The position numbers and the translations under genes are program-made. The notes under the pieces are model-generated. The model saw only the letters and a list, made by a program, of their open reading frames with translations, was not told where the DNA came from and did not search any database. Positions 44,197 through 53,618 of a stretch of 64,000 bases of DNA are shown piece after piece. The stretch is taken from NCBI GenBank assembly GCA_003611805.1, contig RAYM01000013.1, positions 62,001 to 126,000 of the forward strand. Reading direction: 5' to 3'. Position 1 is the first letter of the stretch, and the number at the start of each line of letters is the position of its first letter. Origin of the DNA: a bacterium 1xD42-87. Lineage in GTDB: Bacteria > Bacillota > Clostridia > Lachnospirales > Lachnospiraceae.

Positions 44197-45671
44197 TGCA
44201 TCTGCAATATGAAGACTTTGAAAAGATAATGGACATTGGCATAAGCCTTTCCACGGAAAGAGACAGAAACTGCCTGCTCATGACGATTCTGGAAAAGGGG
44301 ATGGAAATTACAAACTGTGATGCGAGCACCCTGTATCTGTATGAGAACGGTGAACTTAGATTCAAGTTTATGAAGACGCTTTCCAAGGGGATCAGCAGAG
44401 GGCTGGACGGGGAACCCATTGACCTGCCGCCCGTGCCGATGAAAGAAGAAAATGTGTGCTCCTATGCGGCAATTCACCGGGAGGCCGTGAATATACCGGA
44501 CGTGTATGCCAGCAGCCAGTTTGATTTTTCGGGACCAAGACAGTATGACAGCTTAACAGGGTACCGCACACAGTCACAGCTTGTCGTGCCACTTGTAAAT
44601 AATGAAAATGAACTGATCGGCGTCCTGCAGCTGATCAATGCGATGGACGAAAAGGGAAATGTGACTGCCTTCAACGAAGAGTATGATATTATCATCCGCG
44701 CGCTGGGAGCCATTGCTGCCATTGAGCTGACGAACCTTTCCTATGTGGAGGCGCTGAAGGCGCAGATTTACTCTTTTGTGGAGGCGCTCACGACGGCTCT
44801 GGAAAAGAGGACGCCGTACAATGCCCTGCACACAAGGAATGTGGAAAAGTATGCCAGCCTGCTGGCGGATTATATTACCGAATTACATAGGGAAGGAAAA
44901 TGTGAGCATACCTTTGACTCGGAAAGAAAAGAACAGCTGATGCTGGCGGCGCTCATTCACGATATCGGCAAGATGGTGGTTCCCTTAAGCATTATGAACA
45001 AGGCGACCAGACTGGATACGCGGCTAGAGAAGGTGGACGATCGGTTTGCGCTGCTAAAGGCACTGTACGAGATCGACATGCTGCGGGGCAGGATCACCCC
45101 CGAGGAGTACGAGGAGGTGATCAGGGATCTGGAGTCGGAGCTTGCCTTTATCCATGAAATGGATGTGACCGATTATGTGAGTGACGGAGACTGCGAACAT
45201 ATCAGGAGACTTGCGGGGAAACAGCATCTGGGCGAGGACGGCACGGCGCTGTCCTACCTGACGGAGAAGGAGGCGGAATGCTTAAGCATCCGAAGCGGCA
45301 CGCTGACGGTGAAAGAACGCAAAGAGATGGAAAACCATGTGGTCATGACGTCCAAAATTCTGGAAAAGGTGCAGTTCTATAAAGGGTTTTCCATGGTGCC
45401 CAAGTGGGTGGGCGCCCATCACGAGTATCTGGACGGCAGTGGCTACCCGAACGGGTTGAAGGGGGATGAGCTTGATCTGGAGACAAGGCTTCTGACGGTG
45501 GTGGATATCTACGACGCGCTGGTGGCGACGGACAGACCCTACAAACAGCCAATTTCGAAGCCTAGGGCAATACAGATACTGAAAGATATGGCGCAGAAAG
45601 GAAAGGTTGACTTACAGCTTGTGGAGTGGCTGGATGAGGCGCTGGGGGAGGAAATGGAAAAAGCGCAGTAG
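44196..45671 (+). CDS. GAF-HD-GYP phosphodiesterase
   Basis: 491 residues. A GAF domain (about 10-180) precedes an HD-GYP domain (about 200-480). The HD part shows HTRNVEKYASLLADYI and AALIHDIGKMVVP; the GYP part shows GAHHEYLDGSGYP and DIYDALVATDRPYKQP, with the metal-binding set intact. It should hydrolyse cyclic dinucleotides such as c-di-GMP. About 130 residues separating the HDIGK and HHE motifs make it longer than the minimal domain. The ATG overlaps the preceding stop (TGATG), so it is translationally coupled. Confidence 0.9.
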   Translation: MHLQYEDFEKIMDIGISLSTERDRNCLLMTILEKGMEITNCDASTLYLYENGELRFKFMKTLSKGISRGLDGEPIDLPPVPMKEENVCSYAAIHREAVNIPDVYASSQFDFSGPRQYDSLTGYRTQSQLVVPLVNNENELIGVLQLINAMDEKGNVTAFNEEYDIIIRALGAIAAIELTNLSYVEALKAQIYSFVEALTTALEKRTPYNALHTRNVEKYASLLADYITELHREGKCEHTFDSERKEQLMLAALIHDIGKMVVPLSIMNKATRLDTRLEKVDDRFALLKALYEIDMLRGRITPEEYEEVIRDLESELAFIHEMDVTDYVSDGDCEHIRRLAGKQHLGEDGTALSYLTEKEAECLSIRSGTLTVKERKEMENHVVMTSKILEKVQFYKGFSMVPKWVGAHHEYLDGSGYPNGLKGDELDLETRLLTVVDIYDALVATDRPYKQPISKPRAIQILKDMAQKGKVDLQLVEWLDEALGEEMEKAQ

Positions 45672-45687
45672 AAGAGGAAAAGAGACG

Positions 45688-45897
45688 AACCCATACAAAA
45701 TTCTCCTAGTGGAGGACGACGCTGCAATCAGCGAAATGTTAAAAACTATCTGGAAACGGAAAACTATGAGTTGGCGTGCGCCCGTGATGCAGCACATCCG
45801 GGGAAAAAGTTGCGTGCTGATCATTATTCTATCGGCGAAGGATTCGGAGAGCGATAAGACGCTGGGGCTTGGTCTGGGGGAGAACAGACCATTGAGC
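45688..45897 (+). pseudogene. Broken response regulator
   Basis: Reads NPYKILLVEDDAAISEMLK, a receiver-domain start. A one-base frame change near 45744 follows (the other frame continues NYLETENYELACARDAA). It then resumes with IIILSAKDSESDKTLGLGLG, the region just after the phosphorylated Asp. The Asp itself, the rest of the receiver and the DNA-binding half are missing. Confidence 0.75.
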
Positions 45898-45907
45898 TGA
45901 CGGCGAA

Positions 45908-46216
45908 CTGCCGCTCACAGATGCATTTCGCGGGACACCGGATATTTATCACGATTATAACTGCCTTTATATCGAAGAGAAGCGTGATAATTTGTTTCAT
46001 AATTACTGGTTCGATTTTGGGAATACAGGCAGTTTAAAAAAATATCCCTGGAGGAGTACGCTGATGAATTATGGTAAGCTTTTATGGAGAAAAGCGTATG
46101 TGGGACTGCTTATCATATTGCTGTGTGCATGTCTTGGCAGTATCCTCGGTGCGTGGTGTGGTGTGCTACTGTGTGTTGATGGCTGTTTATCTGCCGCTAT
46201 ATCGAAGGCGGTCTGA
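45908..46216 (+). pseudogene. Orphan fragment with one membrane segment
   Basis: An open frame without a good start reads TPDIYHDYNCLYIEEKRDNL, then FHNYWFDFGNTGSLKKYPW and a hydrophobic YVGLLIILLCACLGSILGAW. Another frame offers a different ending after 46170. I do not recognise the family. Position right after a broken response regulator suggests remains of the same lost locus, perhaps its sensor kinase. Confidence 0.4.
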
Positions 46217-46230
46217 TTGATTCTATATGA

Positions 46231-46326
46231 AAATATTCCTATGAAAAACGCAAGCAAATCGCAAAAGTTCCTATGAAAAAAGCAAATAGAACCCAAAAGT
46301 TCCTATGAATAATCGCATATTTCTTG
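46231..46326. repeat. Three direct repeats with exact 32-bp period
   Basis: TTCCTATGAA occurs at 46236, 46268 and 46300, exactly 32 bp apart (about three DNA turns). The second and third copies share AAAAGTTCCTATGAA. The array lies about 110 bases before the DUF4143 ATPase start. It looks like an iteron or operator array. It is not a CRISPR: the units are contiguous and spacers are similar. Confidence 0.7.
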
Positions 46327-46434
46327 CGGGTAAGCGTATGACTATGGTAAGATGAAATAAAGGCGGACATGGAAAATCTCTGTCCGCCTACAGTTATATG
46401 AAACGTTAGTGTCAGTACAGGAGGCAGGGTAGAC

Positions 46435-47760
46435 GTGGAACGGGAAATTATGAAAAAGCTGGTGGAGTGGAAAGATTCGCCGGACAGGAAGCCGCTTTTA
46501 CTTACCGGGGTGCGGCAGTGTGGAAAAACGTATGTGTTGAAGGATTTTGGGAACAGATATTTCGAGGATACGGCATATTTTTCATTTGAGGGTAATAGGG
46601 GACTTGCATCTGTCTTTGAATACGATCTTGACCCGGAGCGGATTCTCAGGGAGCTTGGCGATATTGTCCAGGGACGGGAGATTGTACCGGGGAAAACACT
46701 TCTTGTTTTTGATGAGATTCAGGCGTGTCCAAATGCGGTCACTTCTTTGAAATATTTTTGCGAAAATAAACGGGAACTGCATATTGTATGCGCCGGCTCC
46801 CTGCTGGGCGTTTCGGTAAGGAGAGACGGTATCTCTTTTCCTGTGGGGAAGGTCGAGCGCCTGCAGATGTATCCCATGACTTTTGCCGAGTTTCTGTGCG
46901 CGGATGGCGGGCAGAAACTGTATGACGGGGCGGGGCGGCTTCCTTTGTGCCGCGAAATGCCGGAACTTTACAGTGTTCCGCTTATGAAAAGTCTGACATA
47001 CTATTATATCGTCGGCGGGATGCCCGAAGTGGTAAAGAAGTGGGTGGATACGCATAGCTTCGAGGAGGTATCCCGGCTGCAGGATAATATTTTAGCGGAT
47101 TATGAGAGTGATTTTGCGAAACATGCGCCGAAGACGGATATACCGAAACTGGGATGGATTTGGGACAGTATACCGAAACAGCTTGCAAAGGATAATAATA
47201 AATTTATATTTTCTCATGTAAAAGAGGGAAAACGTTCCAGTGAATTGGAGGATGCGCTGGAATGGCTGACGGATGCCGGACTTGTTCATCGTCTGGAGAT
47301 GGTGTCAAATCCGGAACTTCCACTGTCTTTCTATGCGGATTCTACGTTTTTTAAGGTATATATGGCTGACGTGGGGCTGCTCAGAAGAAAATCGGGTCTG
47401 TCACATAAGACAATTTTGGAAGAATCGGAATTATATCGGAATTTCAAGGGTGCGCTGACGGAGAATTATGTGTTGAACGAGTTGCTTTCGCAAGGGAGAC
47501 ATCCGTATTTCTGGCGTTCGGGCAATACGGCGGAACTGGATTTTTTGTTTGAACATGAGGACAGGGTCATTCCGGTGGAGGCAAAGGCGAATATCAGTAC
47601 GCGGGCTAAGAGTTATGCGCAGTTCTGTAAAAAATATGAACCACTGCTGGGATTTAAATTCTCCATGAAAAATGTGGGCGAGCACAGGGTGGAAAATACA
47701 CACACCTATAGTATTCCGCTGTATATGATTTGGAGGCTGGGACGGTATTTGGGGGTGTAG
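46435..47760 (+). CDS. AAA ATPase with DUF4143
   Basis: 441 residues. The N-terminal AAA_14 domain has Walker A LTGVRQCGKTYVL (about 22-34, with C in the loop), Walker B LLVFDEIQACP and a sensor AGSLLG. The C-terminal DUF4143 (about 200-380) carries ALTENYVLNELLSQG, FWRSGNTAELDFLFE and VIPVEAKA, a nuclease-like E-D-ExK arrangement. Such proteins are common, patchily distributed and of unproven function. The GTG start is 10 bases after AGGAGG. Flanking decayed genes and repeats suggest an accessory island. Confidence 0.88.
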   Translation: MEREIMKKLVEWKDSPDRKPLLLTGVRQCGKTYVLKDFGNRYFEDTAYFSFEGNRGLASVFEYDLDPERILRELGDIVQGREIVPGKTLLVFDEIQACPNAVTSLKYFCENKRELHIVCAGSLLGVSVRRDGISFPVGKVERLQMYPMTFAEFLCADGGQKLYDGAGRLPLCREMPELYSVPLMKSLTYYYIVGGMPEVVKKWVDTHSFEEVSRLQDNILADYESDFAKHAPKTDIPKLGWIWDSIPKQLAKDNNKFIFSHVKEGKRSSELEDALEWLTDAGLVHRLEMVSNPELPLSFYADSTFFKVYMADVGLLRRKSGLSHKTILEESELYRNFKGALTENYVLNELLSQGRHPYFWRSGNTAELDFLFEHEDRVIPVEAKANISTRAKSYAQFCKKYEPLLGFKFSMKNVGEHRVENTHTYSIPLYMIWRLGRYLGV

Positions 47761-47772
47761 TTCCGAACGTGT

Positions 47773-47801
47773 TTGACTGTTTCTTTCCGGCAGTCTATAA
47801 T
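47773..47801 (+). promoter_or_regulatory. Promoter of dnaE
   Basis: TTGACT (47773-47778) and TATAAT (47796-47801), 17-base spacer; a near-consensus promoter 63 bases before the ATG. Confidence 0.8.
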
Positions 47802-47863
47802 AAATAAAACGGTAAAAACAGGAATTTTAGCAGTTACAAAGGATTCTCAGGAAGGATACCACT

Positions 47864-50800
47864 ATGGCGTTTGCACATCTGCATGTCCACACAGAGTTTA
47901 GTCTTCTGGACGGTTCCAATAAAATAAAAGAGTATGTGAAGTATGTGAAGGAGCTGGGGATGGACAGCGCGGCGATCACCGACCACGGCGTCATGTACGG
48001 TGCCGTTGATTTTTATAAGGCGGCGAAGGAGGCGGGAATCAACCCGATTATCGGCTGCGAGGTTTATGTGGCGCCCCATTCCCGCTTCGACAGGGAACTG
48101 ACGGGCGGTGAGGACCGCTACTACCATCTGGTGCTGCTTGCGGAGAACAATACGGGCTATGCGAATCTGGTGAAAATTGTCAGTAAGGGCTTTACGGAGG
48201 GGTATTATTACAGACCGCGCGTGGACATTGAGCTGCTGGAACAATACCATGAAGGGCTGATTGCGCTTTCCGCGTGTCTGGCGGGAGAAGTGCCCCGTTA
48301 CATCCAGAAGGGGCTTGTGGACGAGGCGAAAAAAGTTGCGCTAAGATATCAGGAGATTTTCGGGAAAGACAATTATTTTCTGGAATTGCAGGATCATGGG
48401 ATTCCGGCGCAGCAGTCGGTCAATTCCGTGCTTCTTCGCATGAGCAAAGAGCTGGACATTCCGCTGGTGGCGACCAATGACGTGCACTACACTTACGCGG
48501 AGGACGCCCAGCCCCATGATGTTCTTCTCTGTCTGCAGACGGGGAAGAAGGTTGCCGACGAGGACCGTCTGCGCTACGAAGGCGGTCAGTATTATGTGAA
48601 GAGCGAGGAGGAGATGAAGGGGCTTTTCCCTTACGCGTGGGAAGCGGTGGAGAATACCCAGCGGATTGCCGACCGCTGTCATGTGGAGATTGAGTTCGGG
48701 CATTACAAGGTGCCGCACTATGACGCACCGGAGGGGTATGATTCCTGGAGTTATTTAAATAAGCTCTGTCAGGACGGGATGAAGGAGCGCTACCCGGAGG
48801 ATGACGGCACGCTGCAGGAGCGTCTGCATTATGAACTTGACACGATTAAGAATATGGGCTTTGTGGACTATTTTCTGATTGTGTGGGATTATATCAATTT
48901 CTGCAGGGAGAATGGGATTGCCGTGGGGCCGGGCAGAGGCTCGGCGGCGGGGAGTATTGTTTCCTACTGTTTGAAAATTACAAATATCGACCCCATTAAG
49001 TACAGCCTGCTCTTCGAGCGTTTTTTAAATCCGGAGCGCGTTTCCATGCCGGATATTGACGTGGACTTTTGCTTTGAGAGGAGGCAGGAGGTAATTGACT
49101 ATGTAGGTCAAAAATATGGCGCTGACCGGGTTGTGCAGATTGTTACCTTCGGTACGATGGCGGCAAAAGGCGTGATTCGGGATGTGGGCAGGGTAATGGA
49201 TTTGCCTTACGCCTATGTGGACCGTCTCGCGAAGATGATTCCTCTTGAGCAGAATCAGGGCGTTTCTATCGACCGTGCGCTGGAGATGAATCCGGAGTTT
49301 AAGAGTCTCTACGAGGAGGATGAACAGGTGCACAGTCTGATTGACATGTGCAGGAGGCTGGAGGGACTGCCAAGACACACCTCCATGCACGCGGCGGGCG
49401 TGGTAATCTGCCCGGAGGCGGCGGATGAGTTTGTGCCGTTGTCCAGAGGGGCGGACGGTTCCATCACCACGCAGTTTCCGATGACTACCATCGAGGAGCT
49501 GGGACTTCTGAAAATGGATTTTTTGGGTCTTAGGACGCTGACGGTGATTCAGAACGCGGTGCGGCTTGTGGAGCAGAGCAAAGGCATTGTGATAGACATT
49601 GACCATATCGACTACGACGACAAAGCGGTGCTTGCCTCCCTCGGGACGGGACGGACGGACGGCGTGTTCCAGCTCGAGAGCGGCGGGATGAAGAGCTTCA
49701 TGAAAGAATTAAAGCCCAAGAGCCTTGAGGACGTGATTGCGGGCATTTCCCTCTATCGTCCGGGTCCGATGGACTTTATTCCGAAATATATCAAGGGTAA
49801 GAACCACCCGGAGACAGTGACCTATGACTGCCCGCAGCTTGAGCCTATCTTAGCGCCCACCTACGGCTGCATCGTGTATCAGGAGCAGGTGATGCAGATT
49901 GTGCGGGAGCTGGGCGGCTATACCATGGGAAGAAGCGACCTTGTGCGCCGCGCCATGAGCAAGAAAAAGCAGTATGTGATGGAGCAGGAGCGGAAAAACT
50001 TTACTTACGGGAATCCCGAAGAGGGTGTGCCCGGCTGTGTGGCGAACGGCATAGACGCGCAGGTGGCAGACCATATTTACGACACCATGATGGATTTTGC
50101 CAAGTACGCCTTCAACAAGTCACATGCGGCATGTTATGCGGTGGTGGCTTACCAGACGGCTTATATGAAATATTATCATCCCGTGGAGTTTATGGCGGCG
50201 CTGATGACTTCCGTTATTGATAATCCAAGTAAGGTGGCGGAGTATATTATGACGAGCCGAAGCATGGGCATCCAGATTCTGCCGCCGGATATCAATGTAG
50301 GTGAAAACGGTTTTTCGGTGGCGGGCGGGCAGATACGTTATGCGCTTTCCGCGATTAAGAGCGTGGGACGTCCCGTGATCGACGCGGTGGTCGCTGAGCG
50401 TGACGCGAGAGGGCCTTACCAGAATCTGGGAGATTTTGTGACACGCGTGACAGATCGGGATATGAACAAACGCGTGGTGGAGCATTTTATCAAGGCGGGC
50501 GCTATGGACAGTCTGGGCGGTACGCGCAAGCAGCTCCTGAGCGTGTACTTACAGGTGATTGACGGCATCCAGCAGAACCGTAAGAACAATCTGGCGGGGC
50601 AGCTCTCTCTCTTTGACATTGCCGGCGAGGAGGAGAAGGTGGACTATCAGGTAAGCCTTCCCGATGTGGGCGAATATTCCAAGGAGATGAAGCTGGCTTT
50701 TGAGAAGGAAGTGCTGGGCATTTATATCAGCGGGCATCCGCTGGAGGAGTACCGGGATACGTGGAAAAAGAATATCACGAACACCACGGCGGATTTTGCG

Positions 50801-51319
50801 CTCGATGAGGAAACGGGAGAGCCCAGGGTGGCGGACGGCGCGAAGGTGACCATCGGCGGTATGATTACGGAGAAGAAGATTAAGTACACCAAGAACGAGA
50901 AGGTGATGGCTTTCCTGCAGGTGGAGGATTTGGTCGGTTCCGTGGAAGTTATCGTTTTTCCGAGGGACTATGAGAAGTACGGTAATGCAGTGATGGAGGA
51001 CAGCAAGGTCTTTATCAAGGGCAGGGTATCCGTGGAGGAGGACAAGGACGCGAAGCTGGTGTGCGAGCAGATTACCACCTTTGAGCAGATGCCGAAGAAG
51101 CTTTGGATCAAGTTTCCTACAAAGGACGCTTTCGAACAGAAGAGGGACACGCTTTTTGGTATTCTGCGGGGGGAGGAAGGGAAGGACAACGTGGTGATAT
51201 ACGTGGAAAATCCCAAATCCATGAATCCGCTGTCGGCGAATTGGAACGTGTCGGCGGAAGTGGCGCTGATTGAGAAGCTGGAGGAGGCGTTCGGGGAGGG
51301 GAATGTGAAAGTGGTCTGA
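47864..51319 (+). CDS. dnaE: DNA polymerase III subunit alpha
   Basis: 1151 residues, normal for DnaE. The PHP domain opens the protein (FAHLHVHTEFSLLDGSNKIK, HLHVH metal ligands). The polymerase active site includes GRGSAAGSIVSYCL and PDIDVDF with the catalytic aspartates. A helix-hairpin-helix region (SAIKSVGRPVIDAVV) and an OB-fold (about 985-1060) close it. In Clostridia DnaE works beside PolC at the replication fork. It has its own near-consensus promoter. No frame disruptions are seen. Confidence 0.96.
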   Translation: MAFAHLHVHTEFSLLDGSNKIKEYVKYVKELGMDSAAITDHGVMYGAVDFYKAAKEAGINPIIGCEVYVAPHSRFDRELTGGEDRYYHLVLLAENNTGYANLVKIVSKGFTEGYYYRPRVDIELLEQYHEGLIALSACLAGEVPRYIQKGLVDEAKKVALRYQEIFGKDNYFLELQDHGIPAQQSVNSVLLRMSKELDIPLVATNDVHYTYAEDAQPHDVLLCLQTGKKVADEDRLRYEGGQYYVKSEEEMKGLFPYAWEAVENTQRIADRCHVEIEFGHYKVPHYDAPEGYDSWSYLNKLCQDGMKERYPEDDGTLQERLHYELDTIKNMGFVDYFLIVWDYINFCRENGIAVGPGRGSAAGSIVSYCLKITNIDPIKYSLLFERFLNPERVSMPDIDVDFCFERRQEVIDYVGQKYGADRVVQIVTFGTMAAKGVIRDVGRVMDLPYAYVDRLAKMIPLEQNQGVSIDRALEMNPEFKSLYEEDEQVHSLIDMCRRLEGLPRHTSMHAAGVVICPEAADEFVPLSRGADGSITTQFPMTTIEELGLLKMDFLGLRTLTVIQNAVRLVEQSKGIVIDIDHIDYDDKAVLASLGTGRTDGVFQLESGGMKSFMKELKPKSLEDVIAGISLYRPGPMDFIPKYIKGKNHPETVTYDCPQLEPILAPTYGCIVYQEQVMQIVRELGGYTMGRSDLVRRAMSKKKQYVMEQERKNFTYGNPEEGVPGCVANGIDAQVADHIYDTMMDFAKYAFNKSHAACYAVVAYQTAYMKYYHPVEFMAALMTSVIDNPSKVAEYIMTSRSMGIQILPPDINVGENGFSVAGGQIRYALSAIKSVGRPVIDAVVAERDARGPYQNLGDFVTRVTDRDMNKRVVEHFIKAGAMDSLGGTRKQLLSVYLQVIDGIQQNRKNNLAGQLSLFDIAGEEEKVDYQVSLPDVGEYSKEMKLAFEKEVLGIYISGHPLEEYRDTWKKNITNTTADFALDEETGEPRVADGAKVTIGGMITEKKIKYTKNEKVMAFLQVEDLVGSVEVIVFPRDYEKYGNAVMEDSKVFIKGRVSVEEDKDAKLVCEQITTFEQMPKKLWIKFPTKDAFEQKRDTLFGILRGEEGKDNVVIYVENPKSMNPLSANWNVSAEVALIEKLEEAFGEGNVKVV

Positions 51320-51417
51320 ATTGTAATGACAATTTCCAGACATCCCATCTCGTAAAATTGAGCCGTCTGCTGAACGAACAGGTGAGCAAATTCCAGCTGT
51401 AAGGCAGATAAAAAACG

Positions 51418-51446
51418 TTGAAAATCCTTTGCTGATAATGTAAAAT
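51418..51446 (+). promoter_or_regulatory. Promoter of pfkA
   Basis: TTGAAA (51418-51423) and TAAAAT (51441-51446), 17-base spacer. A small hairpin AATTGT/ACAATT lies just past the dnaE stop. Confidence 0.7.
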
Positions 51447-51483
51447 ACTATTAGAATTTTTAAGACACAAAAACAGGAAAGGC

Positions 51484-52464
51484 ATGGGTATCGGTATGGC
51501 GAAGCAGATTAAGACAATCGGTGTGCTGACCAGCGGGGGCGATGCGCCGGGTATGAATGCGGCGATCCGTGCGGTGGTCAGAAAAGGAATCGCTAACGGG
51601 GTCAAAGTGAAGGGGATTAAGAAGGGATATCAAGGCCTCCTGAACGAAGAAATTATCGATATGGAGAAGTGGACGGTGTCGGATACGATCCAGAGAGGCG
51701 GCACGATTCTGGGCACGGCGCGCTGCAGCGAGTTCCGTACGGAAGAGGGACAGCAGAAGGGCGCGGATATCTGCCACAAGCACGGAATCGACGGTCTTGT
51801 GGTGATTGGCGGCGACGGTTCCTACCGGGGCGCACAGGCGCTTTCGAGACACGGCATCAATACGATCGGCATACCGGGCACGATCGACCTGGATATTGCG
51901 TGTACGGAGTATACCATCGGTTTCGACACGGCGATCAATACGGCTATGCAGGCAATTGACAAGGTAAGGGATACTTCCTCGTCACATGAGCGCTGCAGCA
52001 TCATTGAGGTTATGGGCAGGAACGCGGGGTATATTGCCCTGTGGTGTGGCATTTCAAACGGTGCGGAGGACATTCTGCTCCCGGAGAAATACGACTATAA
52101 CGAGCAGCAGATCATTAACAATATCATTGCCAACAGGAAAAAGGGCAAGACGCACCATCTGATTATCAACGCGGAGGGCATCGGGCACTCCACTTCCATG
52201 GCGAGACGAATTGAGGCGGCTACAGGTATTGAGACGAGGGCTACGATTCTCGGCTACATGCAGCGAGGCGGTTCGCCCACCTGTAAAGACCGCTACTATG
52301 CTTCGATCATGGGCTGCTATGCGGCGGATATCCTCTGTGAGGGCAAGACGAACCGGGTGGTAGGTTACCAGCACGGCGAGTTTATGGACTTTGATATCGA
52401 GGAGGCGCTGAGCATGGAGAAGGGGATTCCGGATTATCCCTATGAGATGTCGAAGATTTTATAG
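51484..52464 (+). CDS. pfkA: 6-phosphofructokinase
   Basis: 326 residues. It phosphorylates fructose-6-phosphate to the 1,6-bisphosphate in glycolysis. ATP-site and catalytic motifs are LTSGGDAPGMNAAIR, IGGDGSYRGA, GTIDLDIACTEYTIGFDTA and EVMGRNAGYIA. The usual GTIDND is GTIDLD here; both aspartates are kept. A glycine at the GGDGS position is that of ATP-dependent rather than PPi-dependent enzymes. The start at 51484 has AGGA 5 bases before; ATG 51496 is the alternative. Confidence 0.94.
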   Translation: MGIGMAKQIKTIGVLTSGGDAPGMNAAIRAVVRKGIANGVKVKGIKKGYQGLLNEEIIDMEKWTVSDTIQRGGTILGTARCSEFRTEEGQQKGADICHKHGIDGLVVIGGDGSYRGAQALSRHGINTIGIPGTIDLDIACTEYTIGFDTAINTAMQAIDKVRDTSSSHERCSIIEVMGRNAGYIALWCGISNGAEDILLPEKYDYNEQQIINNIIANRKKGKTHHLIINAEGIGHSTSMARRIEAATGIETRATILGYMQRGGSPTCKDRYYASIMGCYAADILCEGKTNRVVGYQHGEFMDFDIEEALSMEKGIPDYPYEMSKIL

Positions 52465-52513
52465 CCGCGAAGATATCTGTAAGAGTGAAGGCGGCAGAAA
52501 ATATGAGATATGG

Positions 52514-52550
52514 GATTCCCCGCGGATGGTTGCATTTGCGGGGAGTCTTT
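52514..52550 (+). terminator. Terminator of pfkA
   Basis: GATTCCCCGC (52514-52523) pairs with GCGGGGAGTC (52538-52547), one G-T, followed by TTT. Confidence 0.6.
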
Positions 52551-52636
52551 ATGCGCAGCCCCGCATATGGACGTTTGCTGTTTCACAGCATGCGGGCCGA
52601 GCGGCGGGCGGGAAAAGAGTTTATTAGCGGGGGAAG

Positions 52637-53434
52637 ATGATGATAACAAGTTTGCATAACAGAGCCGTCAGGGAAGTGACGGCTCTGCTTGGAAAGAAGA
52701 AGGAGAGGGACAGACAGTCGCTCTTTGTGGTGGAAGGCGGGAAAATGTTCGGAGAGGCGCCGGCGGAACGGATCAGTCGGGTGTATATCGCGCAGGGAGC
52801 AGAGACGGAAATGTATGCGCGGTATGGGGATAAGCTGTCTGGGCTTTCATGTGAGATTGTGGCGGACGAGGTATTCGCTAAAATGTCAGACACAGTGACT
52901 CCGCAGGGCATTCTCTGTCTCGTGCGGCAGCAGCACTATAATATAGAAGAAATCTTGCGGCAAAGCAACGAAAAACATGCGTTATTTATAATGCTGGAAG
53001 ATATACAGGATCCGGGAAATCTGGGAACCATCTTTCGGACGGCGGAGGCGGCGGGCGCTGACGGCGTGATTATGAGCAGCAGGACGGCGGATATCTATAA
53101 TCCGAAGACCATCCGTTCTACAATGGGGGCGGTATACAGGGTACCCTTTTTCTATACGGAGGATCTTTCTTCTATTATAAAGGTATTGCAGGAAAATGGA
53201 ACCTTCGTATATGCGGCGCATCTCGGTGCGAAGGGCTTTTATGACGCATACGACTACCAAAAAAGCACCGCATTTCTGATCGGGAACGAGGCGAACGGTC
53301 TGCGGGACGAGACGGCGGGCTGTGCGGATGCCCTTCTCGGGATTCCCATGGAAGGAAAAGCGGAGTCATTGAATGCGGCAGTGGCTTCTTCTATTTTGCT
53401 TTACGAGGCATACAGACAGAGAAGAAATGGTTAA
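52637..53434 (+). CDS. TrmH/SpoU-family RNA 2'-O-methyltransferase
   Basis: 265 residues. An N-terminal substrate-binding domain (SLHNRAVREVTALLGKKKER) precedes the SPOUT knot. Motif 1 is DIQDPGNLGTIFRTAEAAGA, motif 2 LIGNEANGL and motif 3 IPMEGKAESLNAAVASSILLYE. It uses SAM to methylate ribose in 23S rRNA or tRNA; the exact target cannot be read. The ATG follows GGGGGAAG. Confidence 0.92.
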   Translation: MMITSLHNRAVREVTALLGKKKERDRQSLFVVEGGKMFGEAPAERISRVYIAQGAETEMYARYGDKLSGLSCEIVADEVFAKMSDTVTPQGILCLVRQQHYNIEEILRQSNEKHALFIMLEDIQDPGNLGTIFRTAEAAGADGVIMSSRTADIYNPKTIRSTMGAVYRVPFFYTEDLSSIIKVLQENGTFVYAAHLGAKGFYDAYDYQKSTAFLIGNEANGLRDETAGCADALLGIPMEGKAESLNAAVASSILLYEAYRQRRNG

Positions 53435-53618
53435 ATCTGGATTTAATCTATCGATAACGGGTGTTCTTATGCTTTGGGGAAAATGTGGGGAGATAATGCG
53501 GGACACTGGAAAACACTGGAAAGTAACATACGTTCTTTTATGTGCGCGTATTATATGTAGGTTAAAAGAGGCAGGAAACATGGATTAATGTGCAGAATAA
53601 TCGGAAAGGAAGAGAAAA

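Noticed and set aside
46231..46326. Short repeats with regular period resembling a CRISPR array
   Set aside because: Only three contiguous 32-bp units with similar, not unique, interval sequence and no cas genes nearby.
51870..51920. GTIDLD in place of GTIDND in phosphofructokinase as an inactivating change
   Set aside because: Both aspartates remain and I recall the same variant in related Clostridia, so it is probably a normal lineage form.
52400..52640. Possible small gene between pfkA and the methyltransferase gene
   Set aside because: The only frames there lack ribosome binding sites and cross the pfkA terminator hairpin.
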